Positions 55,782 to 63,438 of a stretch of DNA of 64,000 bases are shown here, in pieces (the first letter of the stretch is position 1; every line of letters starts with the position of its first letter). This stretch comes from Vulcanimicrobiota bacterium (GTDB lineage Bacteria > Vulcanimicrobiota > Vulcanimicrobiia > Vulcanimicrobiales > Vulcanimicrobiaceae). The notes under the pieces were generated by a model, which saw only the letters and a program-made list of their open reading frames with translations, searched no databases and was not told the DNA's origin. The position numbers were made by a program, and so were the translations under genes. The stretch covers positions 91,599-155,598 of the forward strand of contig PMOS01000024.1 of assembly GCA_003161435.1 (NCBI GenBank), written 5' to 3'.

Positions 55782-56411
55782 ATGAGCCTCATCCCGATGG
55801 TCGTCGAACAAACCGCGCGCGGCGAACGCTCCTACGACATCTACTCGCGCCTGCTCAAAGAGCGCATCGTGTTCGTGACGGGACCGATCGACGACGAGTT
55901 GGCGAACCTGGTGGTCGCGCAGTTGCTGTTCCTCGAACGCGAAGATCCCGAACGCGACATCGATCTCTACATCAACAGTCCGGGCGGGAGCGTCAGCGCC
56001 GGGCTCGCGATGTTCGACACGATGCAGCTGATCAAGCCCGAGGTCGCGACGATCTGCGCCGGCCTCGCGGCGTCGGCTGCGTCGCTGCTGCTGACCGGCG
56101 GCGCGCCGGGCAAACGGATGGCGCTGCCGTACAGCAAGATCCTGATCCATCAGCCGTCGATCGGCCAGATCGGGGGCCAAGCGACGGACATTGAGATCCA
56201 CGCCCGCGAGCTCGTCGCCACGCGCCGCCTCATCGCGGAGCTCTACCAACGAACGACCGGCAAGCCGGTCGACGAAGTGCTCCGCGATCTCGAACGCGAC
56301 TTCTACCTCAGCGCCGAAGAAGCACGCGCCTACGGCATCATCGACACCGTCCTGGTCGGCACCAACCGCAACGGCGCAAGCACGGCTGCGTCCTCCGCGT
56401 CCTCGGCGTAG
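55782..56411 (+). CDS. clpP: ATP-dependent Clp protease proteolytic subunit ClpP
   Basis: 209 residues. [20 protein letters not shown], catalytic Ser in [11 protein letters not shown], catalytic His in [20 protein letters not shown], Asp in [19 protein letters not shown]. The residue after the catalytic Ser, usually Met (ASMG), is Ala (ASAA), a deviation seen in some paralogues. Forms the tetradecameric chamber fed by ClpX/ClpC, neither of which is nearby. The ATG at 55782 gives the usual N-terminus ([20 protein letters not shown]). Confidence 0.95.
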   Translation: MSLIPMVVEQTARGERSYDIYSRLLKERIVFVTGPIDDELANLVVAQLLFLEREDPERDIDLYINSPGGSVSAGLAMFDTMQLIKPEVATICAGLAASAASLLLTGGAPGKRMALPYSKILIHQPSIGQIGGQATDIEIHARELVATRRLIAELYQRTTGKPVDEVLRDLERDFYLSAEEARAYGIIDTVLVGTNRNGASTAASSASSA

Positions 56412-56423
56412 CGCGAGAATCCC

Positions 56424-56468
56424 GGTCATGCCGAGCTTGCGGTCATCCTTCGCCGTGCTCAGGATGAC
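56424..56468. repeat. Inverted and direct copies of the dispersed repeat
   Basis: GTCATGCCGAGCTTGCGG (inverted-type copy) followed by a direct copy from GTCATCCTTCG to GCTCAGGATGAC, whose ends GTCATCCT and AGGATGAC are perfect 8-bp inverted repeats. Lies after clpP in the convergent intergenic region. Confidence 0.6.
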
Positions 56469-56522
56469 GTCGAGGTTATCGCGCGGCGAGCTTGGGGTTG
56501 GTCGTGCGGCGACATTGTTCGC

Positions 56523-56546
56523 CCTTCGACGGGGCTCAGGGTGACA
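56523..56546 (+). repeat. Third copy of the dispersed repeat
   Basis: CCTTCGACGGGGCTCAGGGT followed by GACA matches the CCTTCGACaaGCTCAGGaTGACA pattern with a few changes. It stands just before the terminator of the MacAB operon. Confidence 0.55.
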
Positions 56547-56547
56547 T

Positions 56548-56584
56548 TGAAAAAGAAAGAGACCCGCTCGTGAGAGCGGGGCTC
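56548..56584 (-). terminator. Intrinsic terminator of the MacAB-like operon
   Basis: On the minus strand GAGCCCCGCTC-TCAC-GAGCGGGTCTC forms an 11-bp stem (one mismatch) followed by TTTCTTTTT. It ends transcripts coming from the permease gene at 56664. The A-rich side on the plus strand is 56548-56558. Confidence 0.8.
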
Positions 56585-56589
56585 ATTCT

Positions 56590-56607
56590 GTCGAGGTTTC
56601 CCTCGAC
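56590..56607. other. Perfect 7-bp hairpin
   Basis: GTCGAGG-TTTC-CCTCGAC, six nt beside the terminator of the exporter operon. May add to termination or protect 3' ends; no T-run follows. Confidence 0.5.
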
Positions 56608-56663
56608 AACCCGGGGCGGCGTCAGCCATGCATCGAGGTCGCGCCGGGTTCGTCCGTGTGCGC

Positions 56664-57881
56664 TTACTCGAAGCGCAACGCGCGGATCGGATCCAGGGCG
56701 GCGGCTTTGCGGGCCGGCCAGTAGCCGAAGAACACGCCGACCGCGGCACTGAACGCTAGCGCGAGGAACACCGCGGCGATCGGCACCGTGGCCGGCCAGT
56801 GGGCGAAGAACGCGATCGCGGCGGCGCCGACGACGCCCAGGATCACGCCGATCGCGCCGCCGCCGGTCGACAGCACGACGGCTTCGATCAGGAACTGGCG
56901 CAGGATCGCCGCGGCGCGTGCGCCCAAGGCGACGCGCAGGCCGATCTCACGCGTGCGCTCGGTGACCGAGACCAGCATGATGTTCATGATGCCGATCCCG
57001 CCGACGAGCAGCGAGACGGCCGCGACGGCCGCGAGCAGGAGACCCAGGATCGACGCGGTCGCCGAAGCGGCCTGCGCGATGTCGGCCAAGTTGCGCACCG
57101 AGAAGTCGTCCGGTTGACCGGCGACGGTGCGATGGCGCTGCTCGAGCAGCGCGGTGATCTCGGTCTGCGCCGAGCCGATGTGCGCGCCGTCGACCGCCGA
57201 AACCATCAGCTCGCTGACGGTCGTGCCGCCGGTCAGGCGCTGCAACGCCGAGGTGTAGGGGATCAACACCGTGTCGTCCTGATCTTGACCGGCGCTGCTC
57301 TGTCCCTTCCCCGACAGCGTCCCGATCACGGTGAACGGGATGCCCTTGACGAGCACGTTCTGGCCGACCGGATCGACGTTCGGAAAGAGTTGCTGCACGA
57401 CGGTTTGTCCGAGCACGGCGACCTTCGCCGTGTCGTCGGTCTCCGCTTGGGTGAAGAAACGCCCCTCGACGACGGGCCAGCTGCGCACGTAGCCGTAGCT
57501 CGGTGCGACGCCGGTGACGGTGGTCTGCCAGTTTTGACCGTTGGCGACGAGCTGCGTGCGAATGTTGACCGCCGGCGAGACCGCCGCGACGCCCGGAAGC
57601 TGGGCGATCGCCATGCCGTCTTGCGCGGTCAGGGTCGACGCGCCGCCGCTGCCGGACTTTGCGCCGGTCGTCTGCACGCTGCCGGGGATGACGACGATCA
57701 GGTTCGAGCCCAGCCCGTTGATCTGATCGGCGACCGAGCTCTTCGCGCCGGTGCCGATCGCGACCGTCACGATCACCGCCGCGACGCCGATCACGACGCC
57801 GAGCATCGTGAGCAGCGAACGCGACTTGTTGCGCACCAGCGCGGTGAGCGCGAGCTTGAGGGTCTGCATCATGGAGATCAT
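56664..57881 (-). CDS. MacB-like ABC transporter permease (FtsX/MacB_PCD fold)
   Basis: 405 residues: TM1 with LTALVRNKSRSLLTMLGVVI, a large periplasmic MacB core domain (GSNLIVVIPGSVQTTGAKSG, VVEGRFFTQAETDDTAKVAV), then three FtsX helices (LLAAVAAVSLLVGGIGIMNI, EIGLRVALGARAAAILRQFL) and PARKAAALDPIRALRFE at the end. No ATPase is fused; it is the neighbour. It works as a mechanotransmission pump with the adaptor at 58591. Start ATG overlaps the ATPase stop (ATGA). Confidence 0.92.
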   Translation of the reverse strand: MISMMQTLKLALTALVRNKSRSLLTMLGVVIGVAAVIVTVAIGTGAKSSVADQINGLGSNLIVVIPGSVQTTGAKSGSGGASTLTAQDGMAIAQLPGVAAVSPAVNIRTQLVANGQNWQTTVTGVAPSYGYVRSWPVVEGRFFTQAETDDTAKVAVLGQTVVQQLFPNVDPVGQNVLVKGIPFTVIGTLSGKGQSSAGQDQDDTVLIPYTSALQRLTGGTTVSELMVSAVDGAHIGSAQTEITALLEQRHRTVAGQPDDFSVRNLADIAQAASATASILGLLLAAVAAVSLLVGGIGIMNIMLVSVTERTREIGLRVALGARAAAILRQFLIEAVVLSTGGGAIGVILGVVGAAAIAFFAHWPATVPIAAVFLALAFSAAVGVFFGYWPARKAAALDPIRALRFE

Positions 57882-58594
57882 ACGAGTACCGCTGCATTCG
57901 CCGGCGCGACGGGCGCGTCGGAGACGATGTTGCCGTCGCGAAAGGTAACCAGCCGCTTCGCGTGAGCGGCGACGTCGGCTTCGTGGGTCACGAGCATCAC
58001 GGTCATCCCGCGTTCGCGGTTGAGCCGTTGGAACAGTGCCATCACGTCTTCGGATGACGCGCTGTCGAGCGCACCGGTCGGCTCGTCGGCGAGGATCAAG
58101 TGCGGCCGGTTCACGATCGACCGAGCGATCGCGACTCGCTGCTGTTGTCCGCCCGAGAGCTGATTGGGTTGATGCTCGGCGTACTTCGACAAGCCGACCG
58201 CGTCGAGCGCGTCCATCGCGGCGCGCCGGCGTTCGGCCGCCGGCACGCCGGCGTAGATCATGGGCAGCTCGACGTTCTCGACCGCGGTCGTGCGCGCCAG
58301 CAGGTTGTAGGCCTGGAAGACGAACCCGAGCGCGCGCGACCGCAGGTCGGCGAGCTGATCGCCGCCGAGCCCGGAGACGTCGCTTCCGGAGAAGCGATAC
58401 GTCCCCGCGGTCGCCCGGTCCAGGAAGCCGACGATGTGCATGAAGGTCGACTTGCCGGAACCCGACGGACCCATGACCGCGACGAACTCGCCGGGGTCGA
58501 TGGTGAGGTCGACGCCTCTCAACGCGACGACGTCCTCACCACCATCGAGCGGGTAGACTTTGCGCAGCCCGCGCACGTCGACGACCGGTGTCAT
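57878..58594 (-). CDS. MacB-type ABC transporter ATPase (LolD-like)
   Basis: 238 residues. Walker [11 protein letters not shown]-loop [20 protein letters not shown], signature [16 protein letters not shown], Walker [14 protein letters not shown], switch His in [16 protein letters not shown]. LolD/MacB-type family. ATG at 58594 overlaps the adaptor stop by 4 nt; upstream in-frame codons are antisense or other-frame translations of the adaptor. Middle gene of adaptor-ATPase-permease. Confidence 0.93.
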   Translation of the reverse strand: MTPVVDVRGLRKVYPLDGGEDVVALRGVDLTIDPGEFVAVMGPSGSGKSTFMHIVGFLDRATAGTYRFSGSDVSGLGGDQLADLRSRALGFVFQAYNLLARTTAVENVELPMIYAGVPAAERRRAAMDALDAVGLSKYAEHQPNQLSGGQQQRVAIARSIVNRPHLILADEPTGALDSASSEDVMALFQRLNRERGMTVMLVTHEADVAAHAKRLVTFRDGNIVSDAPVAPANAAVLV

Positions 58595-60318
58595 CGCGCA
58601 CCACCCAGCGCGCCGCCGCGTCCGCCGCCGCCAGCCGGCGTCGTGCTGCCCGTCAGCGGATTGCGCGCCGCCGTGTGGCTGCTCGACGCCCCGTGCGAGT
58701 CGCCGGTCACGACCTGATCGCTGGTCGACAGTGTGCCGCGCAGCGGCGTCACCGAGGCTTCGGTCTCGTTGACGAGGCCGACCTTGACCGGCACCATCGT
58801 CAGCTTCCCGGCGCGCTCGACGAAGATCCGTCCCGTGCTGCCCGCGGTGACCGCACCGCTGCTGCTCGCGCCGGTGCTGCCCCACGGCGACGCGCTGGTC
58901 GCGCCGGTGGCGCCGCCGGCCGCAGCGGTCTTCGCTGCGCCCGCAGTGGCGGGTGCTCCGGTGGTCGCGCCGGCCGGGCGCGTGCGGTGCTGCAGGCTGC
59001 CGGCGGGCGGCGTGAAGCCGAGCGCCGCGAGCGGAACGATGCTGGCGCCGTCGACGTGCGCGACTTGGATCGTGGCGTTCGCCGTCATGCCGGGGAGCAA
59101 GGCGTTGTCCTTGTTGTTCACGATGACGACGCTCGTGTACGTCACCACGTTCGACACGGTGGTCGGGTTCTTGCGGACTTGCTCGACCGTGCCGGTGAAC
59201 GTGCGGTTCGGGTACGCGAGGACGTTGAAGCTGACCGGATCGCCGGCGGCGACGTGACCGATGTCCGGTTCGCCGACCGCGAGGTCGAGCTCCATCTTGG
59301 TGAGGTCCTGCGCGATCGCGAACAACGTCGGCGTCTGCAGGCTCGAAGCGACCGTCTGTCCGATCGAGACGTCGCGCGCGATGACCGTGCCGTTGACCGG
59401 CGACGTGATGATCGTGTTCGCGAGGTTCGCCTGGGCGGTCTTGACCTGCGCTTGTTGGATGCCGATCGCGGCGACGCTGGCGTCGTGCGTGGCGGCTTGG
59501 TTTTCGGCGGTCGCGCTCGACACGCCGGTCTGCGCGTTCTGCGCCTGATCCTGCGCGTTGGCGGTCGCGATCTGGGCGGTCGATGCGGCGGCTTGCGCCT
59601 GCGCCTGCGCGACCGCGGCGCGCGAGCTCGCGAGCGTGCTCTGCGCGGCGATCAGGTTCGACTGGTCGGTGTCCATCTGGCTCTGCGCGATGTAGCCCTG
59701 CGCCAGCAGCTGCTGATCGCGCGTGACGGTCGCTTGCGCGAGCTGCAGTGCCGACTGATTCTTCGTGATGGTGGTCTGCGCGGTGGTGACGGCCGCCTGT
59801 GCGGCGTCGGCGGTCATCTTGGCCGCCTGCGCGCTGGCAGCGGCGGCTTGCGCCTGCGCTTGCGCTTCGGCGACGGATGCGGGGCCGCCCGACGCGGTCG
59901 CGCCGGTCGCTTCGGCTTGAGCTTCGCTCTGCGCGAGCGTCGCTTGCGCCTGTTCGAGCGAGGCTTGGAACGTCGTCGGATCGATCTTGGCCAGAACCTG
60001 GCCCTTCTTCACCTTCGAGTTGAAGTCGGCATCGATCTCCGAGATCATTCCGGAAACCTGCGTGCCGACGTTGATCGTGTTTTGCGGGTTGAGCGTTCCG
60101 CTGGCAGTAACGGTTTGCGCGAGCGCACCCGACTGAACAGGGACGGTCGTGTAGGAAACGGCGGAGGCGCGCGAACGGACGACGACGAGCGACGCCACGA
60201 TGGCGACGACGACGAGCAACGCCGAGATGACGAGCCACCAACGCGGGCGACGACGCGCGGGCTCGAGGATGACGGTTGAGACGCGGCCGTTAGTCGCCGG
60301 CCGTTCGAGAGTAAACAT
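58591..60318 (-). CDS. HlyD/MacA-family membrane fusion adaptor with long coiled-coil hairpin
   Basis: 575 residues, long for the family (~380). TM anchor WWLVISALLVVVAIVASLVV, lipoyl half PQNTINVGTQVSGMISEIDA, then ~230 residues of Ala/Gln-rich helical hairpin with many AQAQAQA repeats, second lipoyl half IITSPVNGTVIARDVSIGQT, beta-barrel domain, and a Gly/Ala/Thr-rich low-complexity region (~450-500) before a final domain. It links the MacB-like pump to an outer-membrane channel not encoded here. The ATG at 60318 is chosen; ten more residues are possible. A Fur-box-like palindrome lies about 50 nt upstream. Confidence 0.9.
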   Translation of the reverse strand: MFTLERPATNGRVSTVILEPARRRPRWWLVISALLVVVAIVASLVVVRSRASAVSYTTVPVQSGALAQTVTASGTLNPQNTINVGTQVSGMISEIDADFNSKVKKGQVLAKIDPTTFQASLEQAQATLAQSEAQAEATGATASGGPASVAEAQAQAQAAAASAQAAKMTADAAQAAVTTAQTTITKNQSALQLAQATVTRDQQLLAQGYIAQSQMDTDQSNLIAAQSTLASSRAAVAQAQAQAAASTAQIATANAQDQAQNAQTGVSSATAENQAATHDASVAAIGIQQAQVKTAQANLANTIITSPVNGTVIARDVSIGQTVASSLQTPTLFAIAQDLTKMELDLAVGEPDIGHVAAGDPVSFNVLAYPNRTFTGTVEQVRKNPTTVSNVVTYTSVVIVNNKDNALLPGMTANATIQVAHVDGASIVPLAALGFTPPAGSLQHRTRPAGATTGAPATAGAAKTAAAGGATGATSASPWGSTGASSSGAVTAGSTGRIFVERAGKLTMVPVKVGLVNETEASVTPLRGTLSTSDQVVTGDSHGASSSHTAARNPLTGSTTPAGGGGRGGALGGAR

Positions 60319-60366
60319 GGCTGTACTGGCTACGGCGCATGTCGGCACAGCGGTCTAAGCTCTACG

Positions 60367-60381
60367 TGAGAATCATTCTCC
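60367..60381. promoter_or_regulatory. Fur-box-like palindrome before the MacAB-type exporter
   Basis: TGAGAATCATTCTCC holds a perfect 13-bp palindrome GAGAATCATTCTC, close to the 7-1-7 Fur motif TGATAATNATTATCA (11 of 15 positions as read by eye). It lies ~50 nt before the adaptor start; -35/-10-like words TTGATT and TCTAAT lie just upstream on the minus strand, so repressor binding would overlap the start of transcription. Confidence 0.55.
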
Positions 60382-60452
60382 GGTTAGATTAGAGCCGGCG
60401 CCCGCTCGGCGAATCAAGCGAGTACTCGCTCAGCGAGACGTCGGAGGCCGCC

Positions 60453-61517
60453 CTAGTCGAACTGCGCGAAGAACTCGTCGGCTTCGGCAGCCGTTCGGCC
60501 GGCGTCGACCGCGCGCTGCCGCAGCGCGGCGAGGTTCGGTTGCGGATGCACGACGAGAGCGGCGGTCGGTTCGCCGCCGGGGATCAACCCGATCCGCTCG
60601 CAGGCCGCCGGCGTGACGACGGTCTGCCACGGCTCGACGACCGTGCTCTCACCGTCCGGACCGGCATCGACGCGCAAGTGCGCGCCGAGGGTGGTGATCG
60701 CGAGCGGAAGCCCCCCGGTCTCGAAGACCGCATCGACCCCGACGACCTCGACCCGCTCGACCGCAAAGTTCCGGTCGGCGACGAGCAGCGTGCGGTACAG
60801 TCCGCGTTGCTCGAAGGCCAACGAGCGCAGCGCGCCGGCCGCGGCGGCCCGGTAGTCGAGAACGTCGAGCGCCTTCGCGACGTGCAGCTCGCGCGGCTTG
60901 CCGTCGGCGCCGACCCGGTTCCAGTCGAAGAGCCGGTAGGTCAGATCGCTCGTCTGCTGCGTCTCGAAGAGCTGGATCCCGGCCCCGATGGCGTGCACGG
61001 TGCCCGAGGGCAAGTAGTAGGTCCCGCCGGCGGAGACGGGAACGCGCCGCACGATCTCCGCGAGGGTTCCGTCGGCGACGCGTCGCGCGACCTCTTCACG
61101 CGACGTATCGCGTGCCCAGCCGAGCACGAGCTCTGCGTCCGGCTCGCAATCCAGGACGTACCAGCACTCGGTCTTGCCGTTGGGCTGATGCTCGACGCGC
61201 TGGGCGTAGACGTCGTCGGGATGGACCTGCACCGACAGTGCGGCGTGAGCGTCGATGATCTTGGTGAGGACCGGGAACGGGCGCGACGAATCGATCGACC
61301 CGGTCAATTCGCCTCCCAACTCGGTGCGCAGATCGCCCAAGGTCCGGCCCGTCAGCACACCGTTGAGGACGCGGTTCTCGTCCCAGCACTCCCACGATTC
61401 GCCGAGCGGCTCGGCGGGATCGCCGTGCTTGTGATAGCGCCGGACGAGCGCGTCGCCACCCCAGATCGCGGTCGTCTCTTTCGGGTCGAGGAGGTAAGGA
61501 TAGAGCCGGTCACTCAC
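60453..61517 (-). CDS. manA: Mannose-6-phosphate isomerase, class I
   Basis: 354 residues from GTG 61517 with GGGAAAGGG upstream. Zinc-site motifs of type I PMI: SVQVHPDD, GKTECWYVLDCEPDAELVLG, LPSGTVHAIGAGIQLFETQQ, SDLTYRLFDWNRVG. It interconverts fructose-6-phosphate and mannose-6-phosphate, feeding GDP-mannose and cell-surface glycans. Upstream arginine-rich codons are antisense of the next gene and excluded. No operon partner. Confidence 0.93.
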   Translation of the reverse strand: MSDRLYPYLLDPKETTAIWGGDALVRRYHKHGDPAEPLGESWECWDENRVLNGVLTGRTLGDLRTELGGELTGSIDSSRPFPVLTKIIDAHAALSVQVHPDDVYAQRVEHQPNGKTECWYVLDCEPDAELVLGWARDTSREEVARRVADGTLAEIVRRVPVSAGGTYYLPSGTVHAIGAGIQLFETQQTSDLTYRLFDWNRVGADGKPRELHVAKALDVLDYRAAAAGALRSLAFEQRGLYRTLLVADRNFAVERVEVVGVDAVFETGGLPLAITTLGAHLRVDAGPDGESTVVEPWQTVVTPAACERIGLIPGGEPTAALVVHPQPNLAALRQRAVDAGRTAAEADEFFAQFD

Positions 61518-61564
61518 GTGCCGACCCTTTCCCGACGAGCGCGATCGTTCCGGCCGTCGCCGCG

Positions 61565-61894
61565 CTAGTCGCGGCGAATGACGGTCGTGCTCGAACTGGA
61601 CCGGTTGTTCGAGGCGACCACGAGCCCGACGATGACGATCAGTACGACCGCGCCGACGACGATCCAGATCCACGGCATCGTGGTCGTCGAGCTGCTCGTC
61701 GTCGTTGTGCTGGGGCTCGTTCCCGTCGTGCCGGCGGAGCCGGTCGAGCCGCCGGCGGTGCCGGTCGAGCCGCCGGTCGTGCCCGTCGTGGTCGTCGTCC
61801 CTCCGGTCGTCGTGCTCTGCGCCAGCGCGAACGTTGGCGCGAAGGCCAGGAACAGCGCGAGGACCAGAATCGAGCTACGAGTGAGAATTCGCAT
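61565..61894 (-). CDS. Small secreted protein with Thr/Gly linker and C-terminal membrane helix
   Basis: 109 residues. Signal peptide (MRILTRSSILVLALFLAFAP, cleavage near FALA before QS), a linker of Thr, Gly and Ser (TTTGGTTTTTGTTGGSTG), one TM helix (IWIVVGAVVLIVIVGLVVAS) and a short basic end. AAAGGGG precedes the ATG. Unknown function; probably a surface-exposed anchored peptide. Lies 18 nt after a proline-rich small ORF. Confidence 0.7.
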   Translation of the reverse strand: MRILTRSSILVLALFLAFAPTFALAQSTTTGGTTTTTGTTGGSTGTAGGSTGSAGTTGTSPSTTTTSSSTTTMPWIWIVVGAVVLIVIVGLVVASNNRSSSSTTVIRRD

Positions 61895-61912
61895 CGTACC
61901 CCTTTGATGATT

Positions 61913-62044
61913 TCAGGCTGCGACGTCCATCGGCTCCGGGTCGCCGCTGGGCGGCGTCGGATCGGCGGGTATCTCGGGCACGGTGTCCGGCCCCGTCGGC
62001 GTGACCTCGGGGATGGACTCGGGGACTTGATACTCCGCATGCAT
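61913..62044 (-). CDS. Small proline/acidic protein (43 aa)
   Basis: 43 codons from ATG 62044: MHAEYQVPESIPEVTPTGPD then TVPEIPADPTPPSGDPEPMD. A strongly Pro/Glu/Asp composition, unlike the arginine-rich shadows around, suggests real coding. No Shine-Dalgarno of note. Same strand and 18 nt before the next small secreted protein; function unknown. Confidence 0.45.
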   Translation of the reverse strand: MHAEYQVPESIPEVTPTGPDTVPEIPADPTPPSGDPEPMDVAA

Positions 62045-62133
62045 CGCGCCCGAGACGTTCCCGGCAGGTCGGGACCCGAAACTCCCCGGGCGCGGAGTGG
62101 AACTCAAGCGAGCTTCGATCGGTTGACGGGACA

Positions 62134-62760
62134 GTGCGCTCCCTGCTCTACCGCGGCGCTTTGATCGTTGCGGCCATCGGTTTGCTCGCCGAAGCCCCTG
62201 CCCCGTCGGCACCCGCCGAAGAGGCGGCGCACGTCTTCGCGCTGACCGGCTCGCGAACGGCCCCCGTCCAATCGTACACGTCGAAGCTCCACGTCGACTT
62301 CGCCCTGCGCTCGTTCCCGTACCTCAAGTTCCACCTCGAAGGTCACGTCGAGTACAAGCGGCCGAACCTGTACTCGGTCCACTTCGACCACGTGCCGTGG
62401 TTCGGGAAGGGCTTCGAGAACATGAAGATGGACCCGCTGCAGCCGCAGACGTGGCCCGAGCATTACGACGTCGCGAGCTTGTCGCACGACGGCGACCGCA
62501 CGTCGCTGGAGATGCGCGACAAGGTCGCCGGCAACATCAAGGGGATCCACGCCGAGATCGACCCCGACGGATTGCGCCGCATCGAGTGGCAATACGTCAA
62601 CGGCGGCCGCATCGAAGTGCGCGTCGATCCCACCGTCGTGGCCGGTGTTCCCGTACCGGCAACCGAGGACGCCGAGATCAAGCTGCCCGCATATCACGTC
62701 GTCGCGCACGCGACGTTCTCCGACTACAAGATCGTCACCGACGGCCCGACGGCGCGTTAG
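62134..62760 (+). CDS. Exported LolA-like lipid/lipoprotein-binding fold protein
   Basis: 208 residues with GTG start and a signal peptide (MRSLLYRGALIVAAIGLLAE). The rest is all-beta with LolA/LppX-type pattern (VQSYTSKLHVDFALRSFPYL, FHLEGHVEYKRPNLYSVHFD, GLRRIEWQYVNGGRIEVRVD). Such periplasmic proteins carry lipids or lipoproteins. Position directly before hpnG suggests a link with hopanoid or lipid transport, which is inference only. Confidence 0.7.
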   Translation: MRSLLYRGALIVAAIGLLAEAPAPSAPAEEAAHVFALTGSRTAPVQSYTSKLHVDFALRSFPYLKFHLEGHVEYKRPNLYSVHFDHVPWFGKGFENMKMDPLQPQTWPEHYDVASLSHDGDRTSLEMRDKVAGNIKGIHAEIDPDGLRRIEWQYVNGGRIEVRVDPTVVAGVPVPATEDAEIKLPAYHVVAHATFSDYKIVTDGPTAR

Positions 62761-62799
62761 CCGGGAACGACCTGGCGCGCGCTGAACTGCGTGCGGCTC

Positions 62800-63438
62800 A
62801 TGGCTCGCGTGACGATCTTGGTCCCGCGGGGCGCGGAAGCCGACGCGGTTCGGCGCGCCCAGACGACCGCACGGGTGATCGGTCTGCCGGCGGGCGCCGC
62901 CTGCCTCAACGCGCTGCCGGACTTCGACGAGCGCGAGACGGTCGTTGCGATGGGACTCTGCGGCAGCCTATGGCGCTTGAAGACGGGCGCGGTCGCGATC
63001 TACGGGCGCGTCGTCGACGGGACCCAGGCGATCGACCTCGATTCGAGATTGATCGACGAGCTCACCGGTGCGCTGCCGCGCGCGGTCGTCGTGAACGCGT
63101 TCACCGCGAAGCGCGTGGTCACGGCCGTTGTGGCGCGCACGGCGCTCGCGCAGCGGTACAACGCGGACGTCGTCGATATGGAGGGCGCGCATCTCGCGGC
63201 GGCGCTGCGCGCGCGGGGCGTTCGCTTCGCGATGGTGCGCGTCGTCAGCGACGATGCGTCGCGTGACCTGCCGCCGATGGACGATGCGATCGACGCGAAC
63301 GGGCGCGTTCAGCCGGTGCCGATCGCGCTGGCGTTCGCGCGCGCGCCGCTCGCCGCGATCGCGTTCGTGCGCGACGTGCGTTCAGCGCTGGGCGTGTTGA
63401 CCGAGACGGCGCGCGCGATCAACCTCGCCGCGGTCTGA
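62800..63438 (+). CDS. hpnG: Hopanoid-associated nucleoside phosphorylase HpnG
   Basis: 212 residues of the PNP/UDP phosphorylase fold: LVPRGAEADAVRRAQ, ETVVAMGLCGSLWRLKTGAV, and VVDMEGAHLAAALRARG (ribose-contacting glutamate). HpnG removes adenine from adenosylhopane to give ribosylhopane for bacteriohopanetetrol. The ATG at 62800 is used, a GTG nine nt earlier is possible. Its end overlaps hpnB by 20 nt on the other strand. Confidence 0.82.
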   Translation: MARVTILVPRGAEADAVRRAQTTARVIGLPAGAACLNALPDFDERETVVAMGLCGSLWRLKTGAVAIYGRVVDGTQAIDLDSRLIDELTGALPRAVVVNAFTAKRVVTAVVARTALAQRYNADVVDMEGAHLAAALRARGVRFAMVRVVSDDASRDLPPMDDAIDANGRVQPVPIALAFARAPLAAIAFVRDVRSALGVLTETARAINLAAV

